5,993 nt of DNA from Bacteroidota bacterium (GTDB lineage Bacteria > Bacteroidota > Bacteroidia > Bacteroidales > B39-G9). Numbering within the stretch: the stretch's first letter is position 1; every line of letters starts with the position of its first letter. The notes beneath the pieces were generated by a model. It did not search any database. It had not been told where the DNA came from and saw only the letters and a list, made by a program, of their open reading frames with translations. Below are positions 1 to 5,988 of the stretch, one piece after another. The stretch spans positions 1-5,993 of the forward strand of contig QMPG01000208.1 of assembly GCA_003648455.1 (NCBI GenBank), written 5' to 3'. Both the position numbers and the translations under genes were made by a program.

Positions 1-919
1 AAGTATTGAGTAAATCTTTCGCATTACTTAAGTTTTGTCCGCAAAAAGGACAATTTGCTTTGTTTTCTTTGGATTTGCTGATTTGAACACCTTCTTTAAT
101 CCACTTTTCAGCTGCGTCAAAATTATTAAAATTCAATTGAATATGATTGCTCATTTTTGATATTACGTCATTTTTAATAGAATTAAAACTCTTTAATAAG
201 ATAGAGTTAATAAATCTAACACAAGTGACAATACTTTTTAGTTTGTTTTCTTTAAAATCAGGAAGGTCTTTTTTGGATAATATTTGTTCTACATTTTTTA
301 GATTTTCTTGTTCTTTAATTAATTCAGCATTCTTTTTGGAGAATTTCTCCTTAAGGTCGTTTATATTTTCTGTAATGTTTAAATTTACAAAATCATTTAT
401 TTCTTGTTCGGATTTACTTTTTACATAAAGAGGAACCGCATTTTTAAGATTGATTTTTCTTAGTTCGCTTTTAATTACTTCAAGTTCTTTTGCCTTTGTT
501 GTGTCTTCTTCTCCGAGAATAAAATCGGTAAAGTTTTCTCTGTTTTGTCTTTCGATTGTCAATCCTGTAAATACGTTTTTATGTATAAAATCTGTTCCAA
601 AAATTTTAATATTTTGTTTTAAATTATTTGAATCCCAGTGACCGTCTTTAAATTTTAAATTTGATTCATTATCATTAATTTTTACAGATAATTCAACTAG
701 TTGTGAAGTATTATCATATGGTATTGTTTTTCTGTTTTTTATAATATTGCTATTGTTTTCCGAGAGCGATTGAAATATATCACAAAGTGTAGTTTTTCCT
801 TGAGCATTAAAGCCATATAATAAAGTAAGTTTTTCAAAACGTTTTGAACCACCGCTTGAGAAATCCGAAAAGATTCCTATTTGCTTTATTTGTTTTATAC
901 TTTTTATTTTCATAGTCAT
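1..919 (-). CDS. AAA_13 ATPase, RloC/PrrC-like (5' part of gene, cut by window edge)
   Basis: I translated this frame by hand; it is open for 306 codons from ATG 919 to the window edge, so the C-terminal part is missing. Residues 36-44 (GFNAQGKTT) form a Walker A loop for ATP. Residues 134-250 are Lys/Glu-rich and probably coiled coil. Residues 281-295 hold WIKEG followed by CPFCGQ (C290, C293), the zinc-hook-like signature I know from AAA_13 proteins. RloC, a Rad50-like ATPase with a zinc hook, carries an anticodon nuclease at its C-terminus; PrrC is similar but, as I recall, lacks the hook. If this is RloC-like it would cut tRNA when DNA damage or failed restriction is sensed; the nuclease part is not visible. 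The ATG overlaps the stop of the upstream methyltransferase (ATGA, 919-916), so it is the last visible gene of the operon. A second ATG two codons in (913) is possible. No Shine-Dalgarno is seen. Alternatives are another SMC-like defence ATPase. Confidence 0.8.
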   Translation of the reverse strand, partial: MTMKIKSIKQIKQIGIFSDFSSGGSKRFEKLTLLYGFNAQGKTTLCDIFQSLSENNSNIIKNRKTIPYDNTSQLVELSVKINDNESNLKFKDGHWDSNNLKQNIKIFGTDFIHKNVFTGLTIERQNRENFTDFILGEEDTTKAKELEVIKSELRKINLKNAVPLYVKSKSEQEINDFVNLNITENINDLKEKFSKKNAELIKEQENLKNVEQILSKKDLPDFKENKLKSIVTCVRFINSILLKSFNSIKNDVISKMSNHIQLNFNNFDAAEKWIKEGVQISKSKENKANCPFCGQNLSNAKDLLNT

Positions 920-1692
920 ATTTTGTTTGTTATTCTTTTTTTGGCTATTTCAATATATTCTTTATTTTTTTCGATTCCAATCCAATCTCGACCTAATTTT
1001 TTTGCCATAAATGCGGTTGTTCCGCTTCCGAGAAATGGATCTAAAACTAAATCGCCTTTGTTTGACGAGGCAAGTATAATTCGTTTTAACATTTCTTCGG
1101 GTTTTTGTGTTGGGTGTGCTGCTCGTCCATCTTTTCCACGCAGTCTTTCTTTTCCCTGAACTAACGGCAATGACCAGACATCTCTCATCTGCTTTGGCGA
1201 ACCGTTTTTTTGTTTTTCAGGATTTATTTCTTTGAGTTTTTCATAATTAAAAACCCAATTTTTGCCTTTGACTGCCCATACGACAAATTCTGTTGAATGT
1301 GTGAATAAACGTTTTGTCATGTTCGGCATTGCGTTAGTTTTATGCCAAGTTATGACATTGTTGATTTTAAACTTAAGCTGTTTTAAGACTATCATTACTT
1401 CGGCAAGATTATGGTAAGTGCAGGAAATATAAATAGAACCGTTATCTTTTAAAACTTTATGACAAGCCGTAATCCAATTTTGTGTAAATTTCAAATAATC
1501 TGATTCCGTCATTTTGTCCCATTCTTCATTAACCATATACCAGTCACCACCGGTCTTATTGCCTTTCCATTTTAAGCCGCCACCAGATAGATTATAAGGT
1601 GGATCGGCAAAAACTAAATTTACTGATTCATCATCAACATTATTATTTAGAATTTTTATACAATCTCCACAATATATAATATTTTTTTTCAT
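916..1692 (-). CDS. beta-class DNA adenine methyltransferase, DpnA-like (second modification enzyme)
   Basis: This enzyme should transfer a methyl group from S-adenosylmethionine to an adenine in the restriction site. Motif order is catalytic first, SAM-binding last, which defines the beta class: DPPY at residues 30-33, HPTQKP at 193-198 and DPFLGSGTT at 218-226. The middle, with NNVITWHKTN, FTHSTE and QMRDVW, reads like DpnA (M2.DpnII) from memory, and the length of 258 residues is close to that protein. I chose ATG 1692, which overlaps the endonuclease stop as ATGA (1692-1689). An upstream GTG at 1716 would add eight residues and a 28-base overlap and has no ribosome site. Its stop overlaps the ATPase start in the same ATGA way. 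Together with the D12 enzyme upstream it would protect the two different strands of an asymmetric site. Which strand it modifies cannot be told from the sequence. Confidence 0.93.
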   Translation of the reverse strand: MKKNIIYCGDCIKILNNNVDDESVNLVFADPPYNLSGGGLKWKGNKTGGDWYMVNEEWDKMTESDYLKFTQNWITACHKVLKDNGSIYISCTYHNLAEVMIVLKQLKFKINNVITWHKTNAMPNMTKRLFTHSTEFVVWAVKGKNWVFNYEKLKEINPEKQKNGSPKQMRDVWSLPLVQGKERLRGKDGRAAHPTQKPEEMLKRIILASSNKGDLVLDPFLGSGTTAFMAKKLGRDWIGIEKNKEYIEIAKKRITNKI

Positions 1693-3512
1693 AAATTGAA
1701 AATGTTTTCTTTCCACGAGTTAATTGTTCTAGGTATATTTTCAACCCATTTCATTGAATCATTATAAGATTTTGAAGCTTCTAAAATTTCATCGTAAAGA
1801 GAAAATAATTCTTCATGTTTTAAGAAGCGTTCTTTTTGTTTTAATGAAACAAGAATTTCTAAAAGTTCAATAAAATTGTTAATAGATAAAGGAACTATTT
1901 TTTGTTTTTTTCCTCTGTAGCCCCTGCCGGAAGTTGAATTTAAAAAAGTTTCTACTGTATCTATATGAAGTCTTGGCGCTATAAATAAACAATATGCTTT
2001 TTTTTCAGGGTATTTATCTTCAAAGTCTCTTAAATGTCTCATAACCGGCTGACCCTCATTATAAAATTGGTCGCGGCTTGTCAACATTGTTACTTCACAA
2101 ATTGCATTGTATTTCTTATAAAAACATTCGATATCAGGAGTGTTTGCCGGAGCGGTAAAAGTTGGTTCGTTATCATCACCAACCGGATAATTAGGTTTTA
2201 TTTTTAAAGCATCGTTTAATGCGTTTAATGCAAGAGTAGAAAATTTTTCCAACATTATTGGTCGATTTTCGAGATCATAAATATTTTTAAGTTTTTCTAT
2301 ATAAATATTTATTTGTTCAATACTTTGCGAATTTTGCTGGTCTATTTTTTCCTGTAAAGTTCTCCTGTATTCCCTTAATTGTTTTATATATTTCTGTAAT
2401 TTTTCTTCATCAAAAGTTTCGTATTTCGGAATTTGTTGAGCTTTTTTTTCTAATGTGTTCTCATACTCTTTTATTTCTATTAAAAGCTGTTCAATAATCT
2501 CAATATATTTTTCTTTAGTTTCCCACGGCAATTTAGGTTGTCTAATATCAGAAATAAAATCTAAATAATCTTGCTTGGATTCGAAATCTGCTGATTGTGC
2601 ATTGTCATGCAAAAGCAGATTATTTATTTCTACTGATCTTCTGGGCTCTAAATCAACATAAAAACCGCCACCCCGAATGTAAATATAACGAGTTAAACGA
2701 AAGTAACGGATAGCATTATCACCGTAATCTTTTAAATTGTTAATAAGTCTATTTATTTCATTTGAATCATCAGTATTAAGAAAATCTTTAACAAAAGAAG
2801 CTTTGTATTTATCAAAAAGTTCTTTTTGTTCTTGTTTATTTTTTCCTTTTAATTTTTTTCTTAAAGAAATAATTTTATCAGCATAAGAATTTATTTGTTC
2901 GTAATCAACCAAAGTCGGACAAAATAGACTGAATTCTTGTTTGCTAATTCCTTTGGCTTTTTCTTTATTTTTTAATGCTTTTTCATTAACTTTTTGAATT
3001 AGATGTAAGACACCTATAAAAGGTTTAATATTATAGTCATCTTTATTTGTATAATCTCTGCTATCAGGATTTGGGATTTGCCATTTTAAAAAACTACGAA
3101 AAACAATATCGCCAAAATCAAAATCATCTTTTAGAAATAATTTACCTAAGTCAGTAATAAATATTTTCTCATCTTTTATAGAAACAAAGCCAAGTTTTTT
3201 AAGTGGATTAATTGATTGTCTTCCGCGCATTGGCGGATCTTCATAATTTTTTGCATTAAAGATAGCTTCTGCTTGCTTAAAAGAAATGTTTTTTGATGGA
3301 TTATCAATTAAATTTATTTGCTTTTGAGATAATCCATTATAAAATTGCGTTTTGCCATAACCATAAACTCTTTCTTTAATAAGAAGAATTTGATATTTTC
3401 TCTGATTATCTAAATTCCAGTTACATTCTTCAATTTGCTTTAGAACGATTAAAAAGTTTCTCAATCGTTCCGGGCTTCTTAATGTAGTTGTAATTGACCA
3501 AGGCTTTTTCAT
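1689..3512 (-). CDS. AlwI/BstNBI-family type IIS restriction endonuclease
   Basis: The 607-residue product matches the AlwI/BstNBI family end to end from memory of N.BstNBI (about 604 residues). Matching points are an N-terminal W-x-RSPER segment (residues 5-16), KWQIP (143-147), RYFRLT (269-274), LPWETKE (328-334), PDIE (459-462), CEVT (472-475), EGQPVMRH (486-493), YCLFIAP (507-513) and a final NSW. D460, E473 and E486 are spaced 13 and 13 residues apart, as are the active-site acids of the PD-(D/E)xK-like nuclease domain in N.BstNBI as I recall it; E422 may be a fourth. Family enzymes bind 5-bp asymmetric sites (GGATC or GAGTC) and cut a few bases outside; some only nick. The frame stays open upstream to a TTG at 3602, but that would overlap the methyltransferase by 86 bases. 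ATG 3512 lies 4 bases after that gene's stop and directly before the first family motif, so I chose it. Confidence 0.94.
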   Translation of the reverse strand: MKKPWSITTTLRSPERLRNFLIVLKQIEECNWNLDNQRKYQILLIKERVYGYGKTQFYNGLSQKQINLIDNPSKNISFKQAEAIFNAKNYEDPPMRGRQSINPLKKLGFVSIKDEKIFITDLGKLFLKDDFDFGDIVFRSFLKWQIPNPDSRDYTNKDDYNIKPFIGVLHLIQKVNEKALKNKEKAKGISKQEFSLFCPTLVDYEQINSYADKIISLRKKLKGKNKQEQKELFDKYKASFVKDFLNTDDSNEINRLINNLKDYGDNAIRYFRLTRYIYIRGGGFYVDLEPRRSVEINNLLLHDNAQSADFESKQDYLDFISDIRQPKLPWETKEKYIEIIEQLLIEIKEYENTLEKKAQQIPKYETFDEEKLQKYIKQLREYRRTLQEKIDQQNSQSIEQINIYIEKLKNIYDLENRPIMLEKFSTLALNALNDALKIKPNYPVGDDNEPTFTAPANTPDIECFYKKYNAICEVTMLTSRDQFYNEGQPVMRHLRDFEDKYPEKKAYCLFIAPRLHIDTVETFLNSTSGRGYRGKKQKIVPLSINNFIELLEILVSLKQKERFLKHEELFSLYDEILEASKSYNDSMKWVENIPRTINSWKENIFNL

Positions 3513-3516
3513 GTTT

Positions 3517-4938
3517 TTACTTTGTTTTGCAATAAAAAACTCTTTCGGTATGACCGGTAGTGTTACTTTTTCCTGTAGTAAAAGCTTTATAATCTCTTTC
3601 AAAAATTTCTACTTTGCCTTTACTTTTGAGAATTTCAATAATTTCTTTATCTTTTATACGAGCATTTGAACGACCGTGTTTTGATTCTCCGGTATTATTG
3701 TAAGAAATTAAAATATGTTTGCAATTAGCATTTGTAATCAAATCACGAAAAGCTTTTGTTGCCGTTTTTAAACAGTATTCGCTTTTTAAATTTGTTCTAT
3801 CCATTTTTTTTGCTTTACCAAAAACTTTTGGCTTTTTCCAAGTAGCAAGATTTTCAAGTAAATGATAAGCATCACAATATTGACGTGAATTATAAGGTGG
3901 ATCTACATATAAAACATCGCAATAAATTTCTCGAATAAGTAAATTGGCATCTTTTTGATAAATTTGATTATTATGATTGCTTTCTAAATCTATTTTCGGT
4001 ATTAATAATTTTATCGGTTGAACAGAATCCAACTTTTTTCTGTAAGCATCGTAATGACCAACAGTGTTTGCAACTTTATCTGTAGCATATATTAAAGATG
4101 TTATTAACGCGGCTTTTTCACACTCGTTATCAGCAATATTATCAATAATATTTCTTATTACTCCTATTTTTCTTGCATTTTCTAAAGAAAAAAATGTATT
4201 TCCATAATTTTCGGAAAAATAGTTGTCTTGATTTGGTGTTAGATTATTTAATAAGTCAATTTTATTTTTTAGAGCATTTATATCTAATTGAGTTGTACCG
4301 AGAAAAGTTTTTAAAGGGTAATAATTACTAAATAATATGTCGTTGCTAATAATCTTAATATCTTTTTCATTAAACCTTTCGCCGACAACTCCGGTCCCTG
4401 AAAAAATATCACAAAACGATTCAAAACCATTACATTTTTCGTTTACAATATCTTCTATAAATCCAAGAAGTTTATATTTATTTCCGAGAAAACGGCGGTT
4501 TTGCATTTGGAAGATTCCGGGTATGTTTCTCTTATTATGCGAAAAATATACTTTGTGATTTTTAATAGTTGGCGGGTAATATTTTGACGATTCTGTTTCG
4601 TATAAATCAAAAAGAGAGTATTGAATACCATCTTTTAATAAATAAGGTAAATTTTGCTCTTTATAAAATCTTTTAATTAAAGCAATTGCTGAAATGATTT
4701 GTGATGCTTTTGCATTTCCAATTCCAGAAATCTCAGTTAATTTGTCAACGGTCAATTCTAAAAAATCTTGATTATACCTCTTGATAATTTGCTCTGCAAC
4801 TTCTTTGACATTTTTTCCTTTAATACCGCTACCTAGAAGATTTGCTAAGAGTTCTACTTTGGAAAGATTATCGGGACCTTTTTCCATAAGTTTTTCTCGA
4901 GGTCTAAAAACTTTAGGTATATTTTTTAATTTTGGCAT
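3517..4938 (-). CDS. RadC_N (helix-hairpin-helix) fused to D12/FokI-type DNA adenine methyltransferase
   Basis: This 473-residue fusion starts with a RadC/UPF0758 N-terminal domain: RPREKL at residues 12-17, then LANLLGSGIKGK at 31-42 and a helix-hairpin-helix SGIGNAKASQI at 71-81. The MPN/JAB domain that follows in true RadC is absent. After a linker (about 92-146), residues 147-473 are an alpha-class methyltransferase: RRFLGNKYKLL (148-158), SAM-binding DIFSGTGVVG (177-186), ND (199-200), catalytic DPPY (346-349) and SRQYCDAYHLLENLA (351-365). This half resembles the N-terminal domain of M.FokI. It should methylate adenine on one strand of the endonuclease site. The helix-hairpin-helix could add sequence-independent DNA contact; that is inference. 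ATG 4938 follows the HTH stop by 8 bases without a Shine-Dalgarno. M145 could serve as an internal start for the methyltransferase alone, but the frame is continuous and the RadC_N part is well conserved, so the fusion looks real. Confidence 0.93.
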   Translation of the reverse strand: MPKLKNIPKVFRPREKLMEKGPDNLSKVELLANLLGSGIKGKNVKEVAEQIIKRYNQDFLELTVDKLTEISGIGNAKASQIISAIALIKRFYKEQNLPYLLKDGIQYSLFDLYETESSKYYPPTIKNHKVYFSHNKRNIPGIFQMQNRRFLGNKYKLLGFIEDIVNEKCNGFESFCDIFSGTGVVGERFNEKDIKIISNDILFSNYYPLKTFLGTTQLDINALKNKIDLLNNLTPNQDNYFSENYGNTFFSLENARKIGVIRNIIDNIADNECEKAALITSLIYATDKVANTVGHYDAYRKKLDSVQPIKLLIPKIDLESNHNNQIYQKDANLLIREIYCDVLYVDPPYNSRQYCDAYHLLENLATWKKPKVFGKAKKMDRTNLKSEYCLKTATKAFRDLITNANCKHILISYNNTGESKHGRSNARIKDKEIIEILKSKGKVEIFERDYKAFTTGKSNTTGHTERVFYCKTK

Positions 4939-4946
4939 TATTGGAA

Positions 4947-5126
4947 TTATTCGTTTGTAATATTATTTTTTTCTAACCAAGAAAGTATATCTGCTTTTAA
5001 AAACCGCCAGTGCCGTCCGACTTTTACAGCCGGGATTTTCTTTTCATTTAATAATTTATAAAGTGTAGATTTTGGAATTTTCAACCATTCTACAACTTCA
5101 TCATGTGTTAATATTTCATTGTCCAT
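4947..5126 (-). CDS. excisionase/MerR-like winged HTH protein, candidate operon controller
   Basis: The 59-residue protein has the standard HTH_17/excisionase layout: EILTHDEVVEWLKIPKS (residues 4-20) covers the first helix and turn, STLYKLLNE (20-28) is the recognition helix, and IPAVKVGRHWRF (31-42) is the wing, followed by a short C-terminal helix. Such proteins bind DNA as small regulators or recombination directionality factors. No recombinase is visible here, and it is the first gene of a restriction-modification operon, the place of a controller protein, so a regulatory role is the better guess. The frame is open further up to ATG 5177 and TTG 5189, but the perfect promoter at 5189-5161 puts the RNA start near 5154, inside that extension. 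ATG 5126 is therefore the usable start and also fits the domain. The leader is about 28 bases with no Shine-Dalgarno. Confidence 0.88.
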   Translation of the reverse strand: MDNEILTHDEVVEWLKIPKSTLYKLLNEKKIPAVKVGRHWRFLKADILSWLEKNNITNE

Positions 5127-5141
5127 TTTAGTAGGAAAGTG

Positions 5142-5157
5142 TAAAATTATAATTTTA
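5142..5157. promoter_or_regulatory. 16-bp perfect palindrome at the operon transcription start (candidate operator)
   Basis: TAAAATTATAATTTTA reads the same on both strands and covers the predicted RNA start, directly downstream of the -10 box. A repressor bound here would block the promoter. The HTH protein encoded next is the obvious candidate. The site is pure A/T, and AT-rich DNA makes palindromes more often by chance, so this is a modest call. Confidence 0.4.
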
Positions 5158-5160
5158 TAA

Positions 5161-5189
5161 ATTATATCATTTTTCATTTTATTTGTCAA
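5161..5189 (-). promoter_or_regulatory. perfect sigma70 promoter of the R-M operon
   Basis: On the minus strand TTGACA (5189-5184) and TATAAT (5166-5161) are both exact consensus boxes with a 17-base spacer. The expected RNA start is near 5154. It points at the HTH gene 28 bases further on, and no other strong promoter was seen between the five operon genes, so it probably serves all of them. An unregulated promoter this strong would be costly for a restriction operon, which suggests repression. Confidence 0.88.
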
Positions 5190-5194
5190 GCTAC

Positions 5195-5225
5195 TACAGT
5201 TATTACTTGTTATTTACAGTTGTTA
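5195..5225. repeat. two 11-bp direct repeats upstream of the operon -35 box
   Basis: TACAGTTATTA (5195-5205) and TACAGTTGTTA (5215-5225) match at 10 of 11 positions and are spaced 20 bases start to start, about two helical turns, so they lie on the same face of the DNA. The nearer copy ends 5 bases from the -35 box. Spaced direct repeats are typical binding sites for excisionase-type HTH proteins, so these may be sites for the operon's own regulator or an activator. Confidence 0.45.
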
Positions 5226-5342
5226 AGCTTATTGTTTAATTTCTTCTCTTTTCGTGTATTTTCGCCGAATGTTAAAAAGAATTATATATTTATGTAACTT
5301 GTTTGTGTACAAATATGGTAAGAATCATTTCAAATTAGGGCG

Positions 5343-5424
5343 GCGATGTCCGATAAGAATATTTTTTGAGATGTTGGCGTACTCTCGCCAACTCCTCAAT
5401 AGAAAATATTCAGGACTTCGTCGC
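5343..5424. repeat. inverted repeat 1, long imperfect hairpin
   Basis: Left-arm blocks GCGA, GTCC, GAATATTTT, TTGAG and GTTGGCG recur in the same order as reverse complements on the right (GTTGGCG, TTGAG, then after three extra bases GAATATTTT, then GTCC and GCGA). The innermost stem GTTGGCG/CGCCAAC (5373-5379, 5386-5392) closes a 6-base TACTCT loop. The arms are interrupted by small internal loops. The whole 82 bases can fold into one rod on DNA or RNA. No T-tract follows on either strand, so it is not a usual terminator. Confidence 0.75.
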
Positions 5425-5445
5425 AAGGGGGGGTGGGGATTTCTT

Positions 5446-5474
5446 TTGCTTTTCAAAAAGTTATTTGGTATAAT
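5446..5474 (+). promoter_or_regulatory. candidate rightward extended -10 promoter
   Basis: TGGTATAAT (5466-5474) is an extended -10 element (TGnTATAAT) with TTGCTT 17 bases upstream (5446-5451), a weak -35. RNA would start near 5481, four bases before inverted repeat 2. There is no gene downstream in the window, so the likely product is a non-coding RNA. The good -10 and the fit to the hairpin make it plausible; the weak -35 and AT-rich setting leave doubt. Confidence 0.45.
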
Positions 5475-5484
5475 TGAGCGCAAG

Positions 5485-5626
5485 CCGCGATTTTGGTAGT
5501 GTGCATGACTCGTAAAAAAAATATCCTGTGAGATGTTTTTGGCTTTTTCTAAAAGAAAAGCAAAAAACTGCGAACGAATCGGGATATTTTTGGAGCTATG
5601 CACTTGGTAGGGTTTTAAAATCGCGG
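5485..5626 (+). repeat. inverted repeat 2, ~142-base nested hairpin; candidate structured ncRNA
   Basis: Successive stems nest inside each other. CCGCGATTTT (5485-5494) pairs perfectly with 5617-5626. GTGCATGACTC (5501-5511) pairs with 5593-5603, with one G-U and one mismatch. AAAAATATCC (5517-5526) pairs perfectly with 5582-5591. A T-rich arm around 5536-5549 pairs with 5555-5567. Internal loops lie between them, the largest being 5527-5535 facing 5568-5581. With the promoter just upstream this looks like a transcribed rod-shaped RNA. Size and a large central bubble recall 6S RNA, but I cannot show that homology. The 8-base word GAGATGTT is shared with inverted repeat 1 at a similar place in the arm. 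A mobile-element remnant is the main alternative. Confidence 0.6.
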
Positions 5627-5732
5627 ATTGTGCGGCGAAAATGTTTTTTTTGCAAGATTTTATTGGCGAACAGGTGGCAAAACGTTTTTTAGCCAACAGT
5701 TGAGGCCAAAAGTGAGAAAAAACCTCTTTTCC

Positions 5733-5772
5733 GCAGGCGGCTGCGAAAAATTAATAAGAAATAGCCGCCTGC
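5733..5772. repeat. inverted repeat 3, 10-bp perfect GC-rich stem
   Basis: GCAGGCGGCT (5733-5742) is matched exactly by AGCCGCCTGC (5763-5772), with a 20-base A-rich loop. The left arm can alternatively close as CGCAG/CTGCG (5732-5736, 5741-5745). No T-run follows on the plus strand, so a terminator role is not supported. Confidence 0.65.
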
Positions 5773-5785
5773 TCGTGCCGCGAAA

Positions 5786-5865
5786 CCGCCAAAGTATCGC
5801 CCGAAAACTTTTTTAATAAGTTTTTTGGAAAAAGTTTGGAGAAAAAGCGGGCGAGACTTTGGCGG
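5786..5865. repeat. inverted repeat 4, 18-bp arms with one mismatch plus inner stem
   Basis: Bases 5786-5803 pair with 5848-5865 at 17 of 18 positions; the only mismatch is A5796 against G5855. Inside, AAACTTTTT (5805-5813) pairs exactly with 5829-5837. This is the strongest stem in the window. The G-quadruplex motif begins in the last bases of the right arm (5864). No T-tract follows in either direction, so it is unlikely to be a simple terminator. Possible roles are a mobile repeat end, recombination site or part of an RNA. Confidence 0.8.
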
Positions 5866-5886
5866 GGAGCGGGACGCTTGGGAGGG
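5864..5886 (+). other. putative G-quadruplex motif
   Basis: Four G-runs, 5864-5867, 5871-5873, 5880-5882 and 5884-5886, are separated by loops of 3, 6 and 1 bases, which meets the usual G3+N1-7 rule. It overlaps the right foot of inverted repeat 4, so forming the hairpin and forming the quadruplex would compete. Confidence 0.55.
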
Positions 5887-5905
5887 CGGTCGGCGGTTGG
5901 CGGCA
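5885..5905. repeat. three 7-base tandem units GGCGGYN
   Basis: GGCGGTC, GGCGGTT and GGCGGCA follow each other without gaps directly after the G-quadruplex motif. Three short degenerate units may be chance in G-rich DNA. Confidence 0.4.
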
Positions 5906-5961
5906 GGGTTTTCCCGCGAGAGAAATCTTCAACACCTTATTAAAAAAGCGCGGCAATTTTG

Positions 5962-5988
5962 TCCCCCATGCCTGAAAGGCAAGGGGGA
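5962..5988. repeat. inverted repeat 5, hairpin near the right edge
   Basis: TCCCCC (5962-5967) pairs with GGGGGA (5983-5988), then an A-A mismatch, then TGCCT (5969-5973) pairs with AGGCA (5977-5981) around a GAA loop: 11 base pairs in all. No T-run follows within the window on either strand, although only five bases remain on the right. The compact, symmetric form suggests a dispersed repeat. Confidence 0.6.

Noticed and set aside
147..1159. Plus-strand open frames opposite the ATPase and methyltransferase
   Set aside because: They are shadows of well-supported minus-strand genes and are Phe/Ser/Leu-rich as expected from the complement of AT-rich coding DNA.
1693..1716. GTG start for the second methyltransferase
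   Set aside because: Adds eight residues outside the family match and a 28-base overlap without a ribosome site; ATG 1692 gives the ATGA junction seen again at the next gene.
3513..3602. Upstream TTG start giving a 637-residue endonuclease
   Set aside because: It would overlap the methyltransferase gene by 86 bases; family similarity begins right after ATG 3512, which lies 4 bases past that gene's stop.
5127..5189. N-terminal extension of the HTH protein
   Set aside because: The perfect promoter lies inside this stretch, with the RNA start near 5154, so the extension would not be on the main transcript.
5254..5499. 81-codon open frame on the plus strand
   Set aside because: GTG start, crosses inverted repeat 1 and the G-rich tract, no domain or ribosome site.
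5325..5696. 123-codon open frame on the minus strand
   Set aside because: TTG start, runs through two inverted repeats, no recognisable domain, odd composition rich in Lys, Arg, Ser and Phe.
5628..5816. 62-codon open frame on the plus strand
   Set aside because: TTG start, crosses inverted repeat 3 and ends in repeat 4; looks like chance.
5343..5988. CRISPR array or integron attC array
   Set aside because: The repeats differ in sequence and length with no regular spacers; I found no GTTRRRY/RYYYAAC pair in the expected arrangement and no integrase or cas gene.
5786..5988. Rho-independent terminators at the hairpins
   Set aside because: None of the strong stems is followed directly by a T-tract on either strand.
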